64,000 bases of DNA from Ignavibacteria bacterium. Lineage in GTDB: Bacteria; Bacteroidota; Ignavibacteria; Ignavibacteriales; Ignavibacteriaceae. The DNA is taken from assembly GCA_030684555.1 (NCBI GenBank), contig JAUXVN010000128.1:1-64000 (forward strand). The letters run 5' to 3'. How positions within the stretch are numbered: the stretch's first letter is position 1; each line of letters starts with the position of its first letter. The notes under the pieces were generated by a model. That model saw only the letters and a list, made by a program, of their open reading frames with translations. It made no database searches and was not told the origin of the DNA. This document shows, piece by piece, positions 1 to 9,072 of the stretch. Position numbers and translations under genes: made by a program.

Positions 1-87
1 AACCTACCTCAAAAATTAATCTCAGAGGGAATAGATCCAAGAATACCTTGGTTATATAATTTTAAGTTAGATTTTAAATTTAAATAG
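1..87 (+). CDS. 3' end of an unidentified gene (partial at window edge)
   Basis: The first frame is open from the window edge to a TAG stop at 85-87 and gives 28 residues ending in ...PWLYNFKLDFKFK. The body of the gene lies outside the window. I do not recognise the tail. The composition (aromatic and lysine-rich, no stop) is compatible with a real C-terminus, but 28 codons are too few to be certain. No minus-strand gene competes for this stretch. Confidence 0.3.
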   Translation, partial: NLPQKLISEGIDPRIPWLYNFKLDFKFK

Positions 88-254
88 CTCAGTAAAATAA
101 ATTGTACCTAAAAAATCTCTGATTTATCGGGACGATTTCGAGACGAATTCTAAAGATTGCTTCATGAGTTTCTGCTGAACAAAGTGAATGTGTTCGCAAT
201 GACGGATACAAAATAAAGCTTTTAAGATTGGACCCATAAATGTATGTCATAATT

Positions 255-420
255 AACCTTATTACCTTAGTAACCAAGATAATCAAAAGAATATCAACCT
301 TATTACCTTATCTTCCATCGTAAAGAATTCCGATATTATTTTATCTTTATAACAATAAGGTAATAAGGTAGAGAAACAGTCCGCCGCGGCGTATCGTTTT
401 ATTACTAAGGTAATAAGGTT
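255..420. repeat. Nested inverted repeats (AACCTTATTACCTTA arms)
   Basis: The 19-mer AACCTTATTACCTTAGTAA at 255-273 is repeated as its exact reverse complement at 402-420. Inside it, a second pair (AACCTTATTACCTTAT at 296-311 and its complement at 355-369) repeats the same arm. The result is two concentric hairpins built from one 15-16 base word, with a GC-rich patch (CCGCCGCGGCG) near 381-391. It could be a decayed MITE or a paired-arm regulatory RNA. No coding sequence is associated. Confidence 0.75.
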
Positions 421-689
421 CTATTTTCTACAAATATAAACATCGTTAACATGTTAGTGATAGTGATTTTCTAAGTTCCTAAATACATTTTCGAGCGATT
501 TGTTTTTTCTGTAAAGATATTTTTTATGTTTTTAACTTTTTGCACTTCGACAAGCTCAGTGCAAGCTTTTTACTTGCAGCTTGCTGTGCTAGATAATTTA
601 AGTTTATAAATAAAGATGTAACACACTAAACCAAAATTATTCAATGATTTGTGTTGATACAATAGCCAGTTTGTGTAAGTGTCATGTGG

Positions 690-797
690 CTCTCCCTGTG
701 AAACTCTGTGCCTACTTTGTGCTCTCTGTGTAATTCAAAAAAAAAATTCTGTCACAGAGTACCACAGAGCGAAACACTGAGAACCACAGAGAAAAGA
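690..797. repeat. CTCTGTG/CACAGAG imperfect palindrome, copy 1
   Basis: The left arm (690-730) carries CTGTG words in tandem and the right arm (753-797) carries the complementary CACAGAG words, separated by an A-run. Copies of the same design stand at 4727-4845 and 34026-34146. It lies just downstream of the response regulator gene on the minus strand and could also work as a transcription end. Confidence 0.65.
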
Positions 798-829
798 AGG
801 CAGTAGACTTTGTTTATTTTTTACAATTA

Positions 830-1456
830 TTAGGTTTTGAGATATTTTACAACAGCTTCGGTGCGGGAATGCACTTGCAGCTTTTCGTAAATTTTTCTGA
901 TATGATTATGAACTGTATCGGGGCTGATAGAAAGTTCAGAAGCTATTTCTTTATATAAAAATCCTTTTGCAAGTAGTTTTAATACTTGTTCTTCTCTCGG
1001 AGTTAAAGAGTTTTGTTCCTTGAACGATTGTTTTTTTTCGCTTTGAAATGACTGAACTACTTTTCGGGCAATAATTGCAGACATTGGTGAACCGCCTTCG
1101 GAAACTTCTTTTAGAGCATTTAATATTTCATCAGGCTTTGTTAGTTTTAATAAATAACCTACCGCCCCGGCTTGAAGTGCTTTAAAGACTTTTCCTGTAT
1201 CTTCATAAACCGTAAGCATTACTACAATTATTTCGGGCATCAATTCCTTCAATTTATAAGTACATTCGATTCCGTCAATTCCGGGGAGATTAATATCCAT
1301 CAAAACAATTTCGGGGGATTTATTCGGAATATCTTCCAGGGCAATCTCTGCATCCGGGTAAGCGCCGACGCATCTGAAATCTTTCGATTGTTCAAGCAGC
1401 ATAATCAGATTATTGCGGTTTTTTTCATCATCTTCAACTATTGCTACTCTTATCAT
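830..1456 (-). CDS. NarL/LuxR-type response regulator
   Basis: Receiver plus DNA-binding response regulator of about 208 residues. The receiver runs from residue 1 to about 120, with the acidic pair EDD at 8-10, phosphoacceptor Asp54 in VLMDINLPG, and a Thr/Lys switch region (MLTVYED, LLKLTKP). The LuxR-type helix-turn-helix follows in LTPREEQVLKLLAKG...KEIASELSISPDTVHNHIRKIYEKL. I chose the ATG at 1456 over one eight codons upstream because the protein then begins right at the receiver strand (MIRVAIVEDD) and an AGGA sequence lies 7-8 bases upstream. It follows the Reg_prop sensor kinase on the same strand, 65 bases away, and is presumably its phosphorylation target. Its DNA targets are unknown. 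Confidence 0.93.
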   Translation of the reverse strand: MIRVAIVEDDEKNRNNLIMLLEQSKDFRCVGAYPDAEIALEDIPNKSPEIVLMDINLPGIDGIECTYKLKELMPEIIVVMLTVYEDTGKVFKALQAGAVGYLLKLTKPDEILNALKEVSEGGSPMSAIIARKVVQSFQSEKKQSFKEQNSLTPREEQVLKLLAKGFLYKEIASELSISPDTVHNHIRKIYEKLQVHSRTEAVVKYLKT

Positions 1457-1521
1457 AAATATCCTAAAGTTTTTCCTCAATATTAGTTTTAATAAACCAG
1501 ATTAAAAATGACCTATTATGG

Positions 1522-4500
1522 CTATAACGATTTTAAAAGATATGTTGGGATAATAATTTTTATTGATGTACCATTATCAATCATGCTATCGATAGCAATT
1601 GTACAGCCGATGCTTTCAATTCTCGATTTTATATTTTGTAATCCGTTTCCATATTTCCTTGTATTATTAACGTTGAAACCAACACCATCATCCTTCACTT
1701 CAAAAACTAATTCAATTTCATTTATTGTTAAATTGAGTTGAACAATTGATGCACCGGAATGCTTTACTACATTATTCATCAACTCCTTAACAGTAAAAAT
1801 GATGTTATGTCTAATTTCAGAAGTTACCATGTAATTAGGTAGTTTGTCCGGTAAGTCCAACCTGCATCTTATATCAGCTTTACTTAAAAAATCTGTTGAT
1901 TGCTGGCTTAAAAATCCTATCAATTCTTCAAGTAAATCATTTTTAGGATTGAGCGACCAGACAATTTCACCAAATGTGGATGATACATTTTCCGATGCGT
2001 TTGAAAGCTCTATTAATTTTTGTTTTACTTCGGAATCATCCAAATCTTTTTCTGCAACCATTTCGCTAATCATTCTTAATTCCGTTAAACGTGAACCGAT
2101 TTCATCATGCAAATCGCGGGCAATTCTTAATCGTTCCCGCTCCATAGCTGCTTCATGTTCCGATTTAATTATTCTTTCACGTACTCTGCGGTAAATAACA
2201 TAGCGTATTATTGAGCCGACAATTAATAAAACCAAAAGCACAACCACAGTTTTAAACCACCATGTCATATAGTAAGGTGGAAGGATGATAAGATTAATAA
2301 ACGCTTCGTCCGTTCCCCAAACACCGTCACTGTTTGCTCCTTTTACGCGGAATTTATATTCCCCCGGATCAAGATTTGTGAATGTTGCTTCACGTTTTAT
2401 TCCGGCTTGAACCCAATCGCTATTGAATCCCTCAAGTATGTACTGATAAGTGTTATGATTAGGCGTTGTGTATTCGAGTGCGGCATATTCAAAAGTAATA
2501 ACGTTTTGGGAATATTGAAGTATTATTTCTTTGGTTGATTCAATCGCTTGTTTTAAGGGAGATAATTCATCTTTATAAGAAACATGTTTGTTGAACAACT
2601 TGAAATCGGTTATTACAATTTGTGGTCTGTTTCGATTTGTCTGAATATCTTTTGGATAAAAAGCATTGTAACCAAGTATACCACCGAAATAAAGTTTTCC
2701 ATCCGGACTACGATAATATTCTTTTCTATTAAATTCGTTACTTTGAAGTCCCGATTCAACATCATAATTCTTAAAAGATTTTGTAACGGGATTAAAACAG
2801 CTAATTCCATTGTTAGTACTTATCCAAAGATTGCCGGCTTCATCCGGTAAAATTCCGTAAACAATATTATTTGGTAATCCGTCTTCTGTGGTGATATGTA
2901 AACAAGTGCCTGTTGCTTTTTGAAAATGATTAAGTCCGCCCCCTTCAGTGCCTATCCACAAATACCCCGGGTTTTGCTCATCTTCAAAAATAGAGAGGAT
3001 ATGATCACTACTAATTGATTTTTTATCAACAGTGTTTTGATGATAATTAGTAATCAATTGTTTTTTATAATCGAAACGTATTAATCCTCGATCGGGAGTA
3101 CCAAGCCAAAAAATATTATCGCTATCAACAAATACTGCAGAAATATCAGAATAACCGGCAGCCCCCGATTTGTTCAAGTAATCCGCACTTTTCTTTTTAT
3201 CATCATAAAGACGATAATAGATAAATATATTTTTTTTATCATCATAACGGCTTAAACCCCCGACAGTCGCAATCCAGATGATCCCCTCTTTATCTTCAAA
3301 CACATCACTAACCGCCCAAACCGGATACGATGGAACATCATAAGGATTTGTATCAATCTTTTGGGATGATTTACCGGTTTCATTAATTATTATCAAACCC
3401 ATCCGCGGGGTTGCAATCAGAAAATCACCTTTAATTGTTTTATGAATAGGCAAAAATTCTGTTCCTCTACCTTCAAGTAGTTGTTTAAATAGACTATATT
3501 TTTTTTGTAACACATCAACTGCAACCGGATAAACTTCCTTCAAAAAAACACCGGCTTTTGAATTAAACATTTTAGTATTCGGGTTATACTTCATTACTCC
3601 CCAGCCTCCGGTTCCCAACCAAAAAATACCGGATTTATCTTTACACACTGCATTAGTAAACCATTTCTCAGCCGGATCATAAAGTATTGTATATTTTTTA
3701 TCTGCTTTATCAAATACTGCAAATATTTGAAACGAGGTAATGTATAATTTGTTTTCTCTTTCCATGATGTTATTGATGAGGCATGGTCTTCCTTCCAAAT
3801 CATTAATAGGAAAGCGCTGCAATTTACCGGTTTGCGAATTATATAGGTTTAATCCAGATGCAGAGCCGAACCAGATCATACCGTCTTTGTCGACTAAGAG
3901 AGAAGTAGCATCGTTTTCATATTTCAACTCCAACCCTTTTTGATCATTAGGTAATATGTGAAAGAATGTATTACTTTTTTTGTCGTACCGGTTTAATCCG
4001 CCTTGAGCTGTTGCAATCCATAGAAGTCCATCTTTGGATTCACTAATTCCTGATATAAAATTTGAACTTATGCTAAAAGGATCACCCCGGTTAAAAGTGA
4101 ATTGTTTAACTGAATCGGTGGAGGGATCAAGTCTGTTTAAGCCGCCATCGTTTGTCCCGGCCCAAATAAATCCATCGCTGCTTTCATATAAAGATGAAAT
4201 AAAATTGCTGCTAAGAGAGGTTTCATTTTGACCTGTTTTAAAATGTTTGAATGTTTCGGTAAATCGGTTGAAAAGGTTTAAACCACCCCCGTTTGTTCCA
4301 ATCCATAATCGTTCTTTTGAATCTTCAAAAACAACCGAGACATTATTTCCGGATAATGAAGTTGAGTCAAATGGATTAAACCTGTAATATCTGAAGCCAT
4401 ATCCGTCAAAACGATTAAGTCCGTCTTTTGTCCCGATCCAAAGAAATCCTTTTTTATCCTGATAAATAGTGAAGATATAATTTTGAGAAAGACCATTATC

Positions 4501-4587
4501 GATGGTTAAATAATCCATTGTTTGTTGTGCAATAGAAGAGAAAAAAGAGAGAAACAAAACGAAGAGAGTTAAACTCAAAAATCGCAT
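1522..4587 (-). CDS. Reg_prop/Y_Y_Y sensor histidine kinase (HisKA_3 type)
   Basis: Membrane sensor kinase of 1021 residues. An N-terminal signal segment is followed by about 14 two-component-regulator-propeller repeats (the recurrent IWIGT..GGLN..D pattern) that would fold as two periplasmic beta-propellers. A Y_Y_Y immunoglobulin-like domain follows near 690-760 (YQYILEGFNSDWVQAG, LDPGEYKFRVKGANSDG), then one transmembrane helix at about 772-796. A HisKA_3 dimerisation helix has its phosphorylated His827 in RIARDLHDEIG, and an HATPase_c domain ends the protein (N-box MNNVVKHSGA, G1 DDGVGF, G2 GNGLQNIKSR). No receiver or DNA-binding domain is fused, so signalling goes through the adjacent LuxR-type regulator. 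Such propeller sensors often detect glycans in Bacteroidota, but the ligand here is unknown. Confidence 0.93.
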   Translation of the reverse strand: MRFLSLTLFVLFLSFFSSIAQQTMDYLTIDNGLSQNYIFTIYQDKKGFLWIGTKDGLNRFDGYGFRYYRFNPFDSTSLSGNNVSVVFEDSKERLWIGTNGGGLNLFNRFTETFKHFKTGQNETSLSSNFISSLYESSDGFIWAGTNDGGLNRLDPSTDSVKQFTFNRGDPFSISSNFISGISESKDGLLWIATAQGGLNRYDKKSNTFFHILPNDQKGLELKYENDATSLLVDKDGMIWFGSASGLNLYNSQTGKLQRFPINDLEGRPCLINNIMERENKLYITSFQIFAVFDKADKKYTILYDPAEKWFTNAVCKDKSGIFWLGTGGWGVMKYNPNTKMFNSKAGVFLKEVYPVAVDVLQKKYSLFKQLLEGRGTEFLPIHKTIKGDFLIATPRMGLIIINETGKSSQKIDTNPYDVPSYPVWAVSDVFEDKEGIIWIATVGGLSRYDDKKNIFIYYRLYDDKKKSADYLNKSGAAGYSDISAVFVDSDNIFWLGTPDRGLIRFDYKKQLITNYHQNTVDKKSISSDHILSIFEDEQNPGYLWIGTEGGGLNHFQKATGTCLHITTEDGLPNNIVYGILPDEAGNLWISTNNGISCFNPVTKSFKNYDVESGLQSNEFNRKEYYRSPDGKLYFGGILGYNAFYPKDIQTNRNRPQIVITDFKLFNKHVSYKDELSPLKQAIESTKEIILQYSQNVITFEYAALEYTTPNHNTYQYILEGFNSDWVQAGIKREATFTNLDPGEYKFRVKGANSDGVWGTDEAFINLIILPPYYMTWWFKTVVVLLVLLIVGSIIRYVIYRRVRERIIKSEHEAAMERERLRIARDLHDEIGSRLTELRMISEMVAEKDLDDSEVKQKLIELSNASENVSSTFGEIVWSLNPKNDLLEELIGFLSQQSTDFLSKADIRCRLDLPDKLPNYMVTSEIRHNIIFTVKELMNNVVKHSGASIVQLNLTINEIELVFEVKDDGVGFNVNNTRKYGNGLQNIKSRIESIGCTIAIDSMIDNGTSIKIIIPTYLLKSL

Positions 4588-4726
4588 TAATGATTTCTTT
4601 ATTTTTAATAATTTAAAGATATATCGACTTCAACGAAAACAAATCCTATTTTCGGTATATTAAAATAAAACTAAAGCACTAATCGAAAAACTATAACTTT
4701 TGTGAATTATTAAATTCTGAGGTAAA

Positions 4727-4845
4727 AACTCTGTGAAACTCTCTTTTCATTTCTCAGCGAAACTCTCTGGTTAGCCTTTCGCATAGTGTAGAAAACATTT
4801 AACCGCAGTGTCACACAGAGTTTTGCACAGAGTCACGCAGAGTTT
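4727..4845. repeat. CTCTGTG/CACAGAG imperfect palindrome, copy 2
   Basis: The arms ACTCTGTGAAACTCTC near 4727-4745 and CACACAGAGTTTTGCACAGAG near 4812-4832 are complementary in the style of copy 1 (690-797). It sits in the 275-base gap between the T9SS operon end (4863) and the start of the sensor kinase (4587), so it may separate the two transcription units. Confidence 0.6.
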
Positions 4846-4862
4846 AAGCTATTCCTGTTTTA

Positions 4863-7235
4863 CTATTTCATAAATAATAGTTTCTTTACCGATCTGAAGT
4901 TTCCGGATTGCAATATGTAAAAATAAACGCCGCTTGATAACTTACTTCCGTCAAACTCAACCTCATACACTCCCGGCGGTTTTTCTTCGTTAACCAGTGT
5001 TGCGATTTCTTCGCCTAGTACACCATAAATTTTCAAAGTAGTAAATCCAAAATCCGAAATCGTAAATTTTATTCTGGTTGTTGGATTAAATGGATTGGGA
5101 TAATTTTGATAAAGCACAAACTCATCCGGCATTCCTATCTCAACTTCAATTTCGTTTGAGTATTCAAAGCTGCCGTCATAATCGATCTGCTTTAATTTAT
5201 AGTTATACTTCCCCGGTATTATTCTGTTATCCGTAAATGAATAATTATGTATTTCACTGCTTGTTCCCTGCCCGGAAACTAATCCTATTTTTTCCCACTT
5301 TAACCCTGAAATTGAACGAAGTATTTCAAAACCTGCATTGTTCAATTCAGTGGCTGTTGTCCATTTCAACTCAACACTTCTGTTCTTAACCATTCCTGTA
5401 AATGATAAAATCTCAACAGGAATCCCTCCGTTATAGGAATACAATATCATTTCATAATTACCCGCAATCCAGATTTCACCGGTTTCACAATGAGCTATGG
5501 ATTCAAGGCTATTATAGATATTGTCTTCATTTAATGTCCAGTTTGTCCCTCCATCAGTTGTAAACCAAATTTGCCCTTCAGCAGCAACAGCCCATCCGAA
5601 ATTATCATCTTTAAAATAAACATCATTAAACCTGAAAGAATCTTCGGTAATATCAAGCTGTGAAATCCAGGTAATTCCACCGTCTGTAGTTTTATAAATA
5701 CTCGAAATACCACCACTTGATTCATCTGCCAGCCATCCTGTACTCTCATTTAAAAAGTAGACTGAATTAAAGAACTGTACTCCAGCAATTGATAATTGCT
5801 GCCATGTTAAACCACCATCTGTAGTCTTCACTAAATTACTATATGAACCAGCCGCCCACCCAATATCCTGGTTAATGAAATATATTGAATGAAACCAGCC
5901 GTTTGTTCCGGTATTTGTTAGAAACCATGTCTGACCGCCATTTGTTGTTTTAATAATTAAACCTGCATTACCGGCAGCCCATCCTGTCTCTGAATCAATA
6001 AAATAGATTGATCTGAGCGGAAGTGTAACACCACTGTTCTGCTGTATCCAGTTAATACCGCCATCACTAGAATGATATATACCGCCATAATGACCAGATA
6101 TCCAAACATTTTGTGTATCAGGAAAAGAAACAGAATAAAACGACCACGCTTCAGAAATATTTGTTATTGACTCCCAATTTTGTCCGCCATTAGTAGTACG
6201 AATTATTTTACCACCATGCCCTACGGCAACTCCGCTATTCCTATCTGCAAAATCAATAGAGTTAAGGTTCCGATTATCCCCGTAAGAAAGGGTTACCCAG
6301 GTTTCGCCGCCTTCGTTAGTTTTAATAATTAAGCCTGAGCCATTAACTGCATAACCCACATTTGATCCCCAAAAGGAAATAGAATTTACTCCGGCATTAG
6401 GTAAAATATTATTCCATGTTATACCCCCATTTGTTGTTTTCAGGATGTCCGAACCTGCTGCAAATGCAATTTGAGAATTTACAAATTCAAAATCGCTGTA
6501 CCGCCTTCCTGTAAAGTTAATACTCCAGCTAATTCCGCCGTTGGTAGAAATGTATATATATCCGCCGTCACCTGATAATGTACCATCTGAGCCTGCAGCA
6601 AAACCAGTTGTTGAGGAAATAAAATAAACTTTATTAAGGTCATGAATACTTATTTGAGGATATTCTGTCCAGGAATTTCCTCCGTTTGTAGTTTTTAGAA
6701 TAACTGCAGACAAATTCCCAACTGCCGCTGCCCAGCCAATTTGTGCATTCAGGAAAAAGATAGACTCTATGTATGATGTACTTAAATACTGCTCAAACCA
6801 GGTAATTCCGCCGTTGATTGTTTTATATATGCGGTTATATCCCGTTACCCATCCCACGCTGCTGTTTACAAAAGTCATATCCCAAAAAATAAAATCTTCC
6901 AAATCAGCTGCAAGAAACCAGTTATTTCCGGAGTCTGTTGTCTTAAAAATTCTACCGAAGTAGAAGTCCAAAGCCCACCCAGTATTTTCATTAATGAATT
7001 CAATATCAACTAAATAACAGTAATAACCTAAATCTTTTATTTCCCATGAAGCTCCTCCATCGGTTGTTTTTAACATCATTGCTTCATCACCGGCAGCAAA
7101 GCCTGTTGATTCACTAATAAACTCTACACATAGAAACCCATTTACTGGAGGCACAGGATTTTGCCTTGCCCACTGGGTATAACCAGCTTGAACTAGCAAT
7201 AAAAAGAAAAATAAAGTTTGTAATAACTTTTTCAT
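4863..7235 (-). CDS. T9SS-exported YCF48/Asp-box repeat protein
   Basis: Secreted protein of 790 residues. A signal peptide (MKKLLQTLFFFLLLVQAGYTQ) leads into roughly a dozen repeats of the form TTDGG..W preceded by GWA(A/V)G. This is the YCF48/Asp-box signature of a beta-propeller. From about residue 615 comes a fibronectin-like linker (VELKWTTATELNNAGFEILRS), and the last 85 residues are a type A sorting domain (YPNPFNPTT, LKIYGVLGEEIATLVNEEKPPG, LSSGVYFYIL). It should cross the outer membrane by T9SS and be anchored or released. It is the last gene of a six-gene minus-strand cluster. The short-repeat tract at 5038-5070 forms the loop between the two sorting-domain strands. Ligand or catalytic function cannot be read from the sequence. 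Confidence 0.88.
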   Translation of the reverse strand: MKKLLQTLFFFLLLVQAGYTQWARQNPVPPVNGFLCVEFISESTGFAAGDEAMMLKTTDGGASWEIKDLGYYCYLVDIEFINENTGWALDFYFGRIFKTTDSGNNWFLAADLEDFIFWDMTFVNSSVGWVTGYNRIYKTINGGITWFEQYLSTSYIESIFFLNAQIGWAAAVGNLSAVILKTTNGGNSWTEYPQISIHDLNKVYFISSTTGFAAGSDGTLSGDGGYIYISTNGGISWSINFTGRRYSDFEFVNSQIAFAAGSDILKTTNGGITWNNILPNAGVNSISFWGSNVGYAVNGSGLIIKTNEGGETWVTLSYGDNRNLNSIDFADRNSGVAVGHGGKIIRTTNGGQNWESITNISEAWSFYSVSFPDTQNVWISGHYGGIYHSSDGGINWIQQNSGVTLPLRSIYFIDSETGWAAGNAGLIIKTTNGGQTWFLTNTGTNGWFHSIYFINQDIGWAAGSYSNLVKTTDGGLTWQQLSIAGVQFFNSVYFLNESTGWLADESSGGISSIYKTTDGGITWISQLDITEDSFRFNDVYFKDDNFGWAVAAEGQIWFTTDGGTNWTLNEDNIYNSLESIAHCETGEIWIAGNYEMILYSYNGGIPVEILSFTGMVKNRSVELKWTTATELNNAGFEILRSISGLKWEKIGLVSGQGTSSEIHNYSFTDNRIIPGKYNYKLKQIDYDGSFEYSNEIEVEIGMPDEFVLYQNYPNPFNPTTRIKFTISDFGFTTLKIYGVLGEEIATLVNEEKPPGVYEVEFDGSKLSSGVYFYILQSGNFRSVKKLLFMK

Positions 7236-7316
7236 AAGTATCCTGCTGTTTAAGGATTAATAAAATTTTACTTCGGACTAGACAAAGACTCACACCTACT
7301 AAATTATGGCTTCTGA

Positions 7317-9062
7317 TTACTGTAGAAGAATCATCTTCTTAGTTTGAACATAACTACCTGCACGAAGCTGATAAAAAAATACTCCGCTTGATAACTTGCT
7401 TCCGTTAAACTCAACCACATACTCTCCCGGCGGTTTTTCTTCGTTTACGAGTGTGGTAACTACATTGCCAAGTATGTCGTACACTTTTAATAAAACCCTC
7501 ACCCGTCCTTCGGACACCCTCTCCCAAAGGGCGAGGGAAGGAATGGAATATTTAATTATTGTTGTTGGATTAAATGGGTTTGGAAAATTTTGATAAAGTG
7601 CAAATTCATCGGGTAAGGCAATTTCAACTTCAATTTCGGTTGAGTATTCATAGCTGCCGTCGTAATCAATTTGTTTTAAACGATAGATATATTTACCGGC
7701 TGATACGTTCTCATCATTGAATGAATAAGTGTTTAATTCTGTCGAAGTGCCATTGCCATTTACAAAACCAATCGTTTCAAAATTCTTTATTTTTAAATTT
7801 GAATTTTGAATTGAACGCTCTACTTCAAACCCTTTGTTGTTAGTTTCGGATGCAGTCATCCAGTTTAATCTTACATTGTTATTTTCGATAAAAGCAGAAA
7901 AATTTATAAGTTCTGCGGGAACCGCTGATGGAACATAAGCTGTTGCTTCATTGCTCCAGGCAGTGCCGGAAGGACCTGGACCGGATAGAATGGTAACTCT
8001 GTAAGTATAAATGGTGTTCAATTGAACAGATGTGTCAGAATAGTTTAATGTGTTTAAAGGAACGGTTGTCAACGTTGTATATTCACTATTATTTAATGGT
8101 AAACCTGTTTTCCTTTTAATCCTATATCCCGTGGACGGATTAGGAGAACTGCCGGCATTCCAACTCAAATTGACTTTTAGTTCTGAAGTATCTGCTTTTG
8201 CTTTTAATAGAGTGGGTGGAATGGGTCTGGATAACGGACTACTAATAATAATATCGTCGATAAACCACCCATCGGTATTGTATGAATTGCCGATAAAATA
8301 AAAACCTATCTGCATGTTGCTTTCATCAGGTAAATTGAGGGAGATTGATTCGGGTCCCAAATTAGCAGTTGGATTTATTTCCCAGATGGAAGTCCAGCTA
8401 ATTCCCTCGTCGGTAGTATAAGCACACCCAATTGTTGATGACCCTGAATACCATTGAAAACAATGGTTAAACCAAAAAAAAGAATTATAAGGATGCGTTA
8501 GGAAAATCGACTTATACATAATAAATGACGATCCATTTATTATCGGTGAGTATTTAAATTTTAATTCCGGCGATTGTCCCCCGGAGAATGTGCTGTTTGA
8601 AATTGTCCAGTTATTTAAACCTGTAGGACCTACTATTTCCCAATTTGTTAATCCATTTGAAAAACTCTCATCCATATATGGGTAATTGCCGTTTGTTTTG
8701 AAATACCAGATATCGCCAGGGTTACTTCCATTAGAATCATATTCAACAACACGCCAATAATGTTTTATACCGGGAGTTAGTGTTCCGACAGAACTTAAAT
8801 TAACCGAGTTGAAAACTGTATGTGGGAAACCACTCAAGATTAATGCAGTTGGCGACTGATTGATTACCAAGATGGAATCTGAACTAAAAAAGATTTCGTT
8901 ATAATTGACAGCAGTCGGATTAGCCCAATATAATTCATGAGCATAACCTCTAATTCCCCTGGCTCCAGGGGCGGTCATTGGGGCGAAGGCTATTTCTGGC
9001 TGTGCGTCAATTGCAAAATTTATTGATAATAAAATAATGACTATTAGGAAAATCTTTTTCAT
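7317..9062 (-). CDS. T9SS-exported protein with fibronectin type III-like domains
   Basis: Secreted protein of 581 residues with a signal peptide (MKKIFLIVIILLSINFAIDAQ). It has an immunoglobulin/fibronectin-like start, a jelly-roll region with the W-x-I-S-N-S-T-F-S-G signature typical of MAM or choice-of-anchor domains (about 140-270), a fibronectin type III domain (about 285-380), the ERS...ETIGFVNGNG linker domain and a C-terminal T9SS sorting domain (FPNPFNPTT). It is a paralogue of the protein at 13275-14999, with the same architecture and long identical stretches. Two repeat-like tracts are translated in frame: an AT-rich one at 7780-7812 and a CCCTCACCC palindrome at 7496-7541. The latter gives the peptide SLALWERVSEGRVRV. 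No enzyme motif is visible, so an adhesive or structural role is inferred. Confidence 0.87.
   Translation of the reverse strand: MKKIFLIVIILLSINFAIDAQPEIAFAPMTAPGARGIRGYAHELYWANPTAVNYNEIFFSSDSILVINQSPTALILSGFPHTVFNSVNLSSVGTLTPGIKHYWRVVEYDSNGSNPGDIWYFKTNGNYPYMDESFSNGLTNWEIVGPTGLNNWTISNSTFSGGQSPELKFKYSPIINGSSFIMYKSIFLTHPYNSFFWFNHCFQWYSGSSTIGCAYTTDEGISWTSIWEINPTANLGPESISLNLPDESNMQIGFYFIGNSYNTDGWFIDDIIISSPLSRPIPPTLLKAKADTSELKVNLSWNAGSSPNPSTGYRIKRKTGLPLNNSEYTTLTTVPLNTLNYSDTSVQLNTIYTYRVTILSGPGPSGTAWSNEATAYVPSAVPAELINFSAFIENNNVRLNWMTASETNNKGFEVERSIQNSNLKIKNFETIGFVNGNGTSTELNTYSFNDENVSAGKYIYRLKQIDYDGSYEYSTEIEVEIALPDEFALYQNFPNPFNPTTIIKYSIPSLALWERVSEGRVRVLLKVYDILGNVVTTLVNEEKPPGEYVVEFNGSKLSSGVFFYQLRAGSYVQTKKMILLQ
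7496..7541. repeat. Palindromic CCCTCACCC/GGGCGAGGG element inside a T9SS gene, copy 1
   Basis: A repeat of about 46 bases runs from CCCTCACCC through CCTTCGG and CTCTCCC to GGGCGAGGG and can fold into a hairpin. It lies inside the sorting-domain coding region between the strands ending IKYSIP and starting LKVYDILG, and is read in frame. A near-identical copy occupies the same loop of the paralogue at 13454-13500. Confidence 0.8.
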
Positions 9063-9072
9063 AACCGCCCCT

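Larger units (their letters stand above)
88..829. other. Intergenic region without a convincing gene
   Basis: This 740-base stretch holds no ORF with family features. It contains the nested inverted repeats at 255-420 and the CTCTGTG-type palindrome at 690-797. The remainder (about 88-254 and 421-689) is AT-rich and shows only short fragments of dispersed repeats, such as a segment around 170-205 of the kind that ends in TTCGCAATGACG. Confidence 0.6.

Noticed and set aside
89-286. Minus-strand ORF of 65 codons
   Set aside because: No family resemblance, no ribosome-binding site, overlaps the end of the edge gene and dispersed-repeat sequence.
255-420. Possible CRISPR array from the repeated 15-base word
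   Set aside because: Only four copies, in opposing orientations, with unequal spacing and no cas genes in the window.
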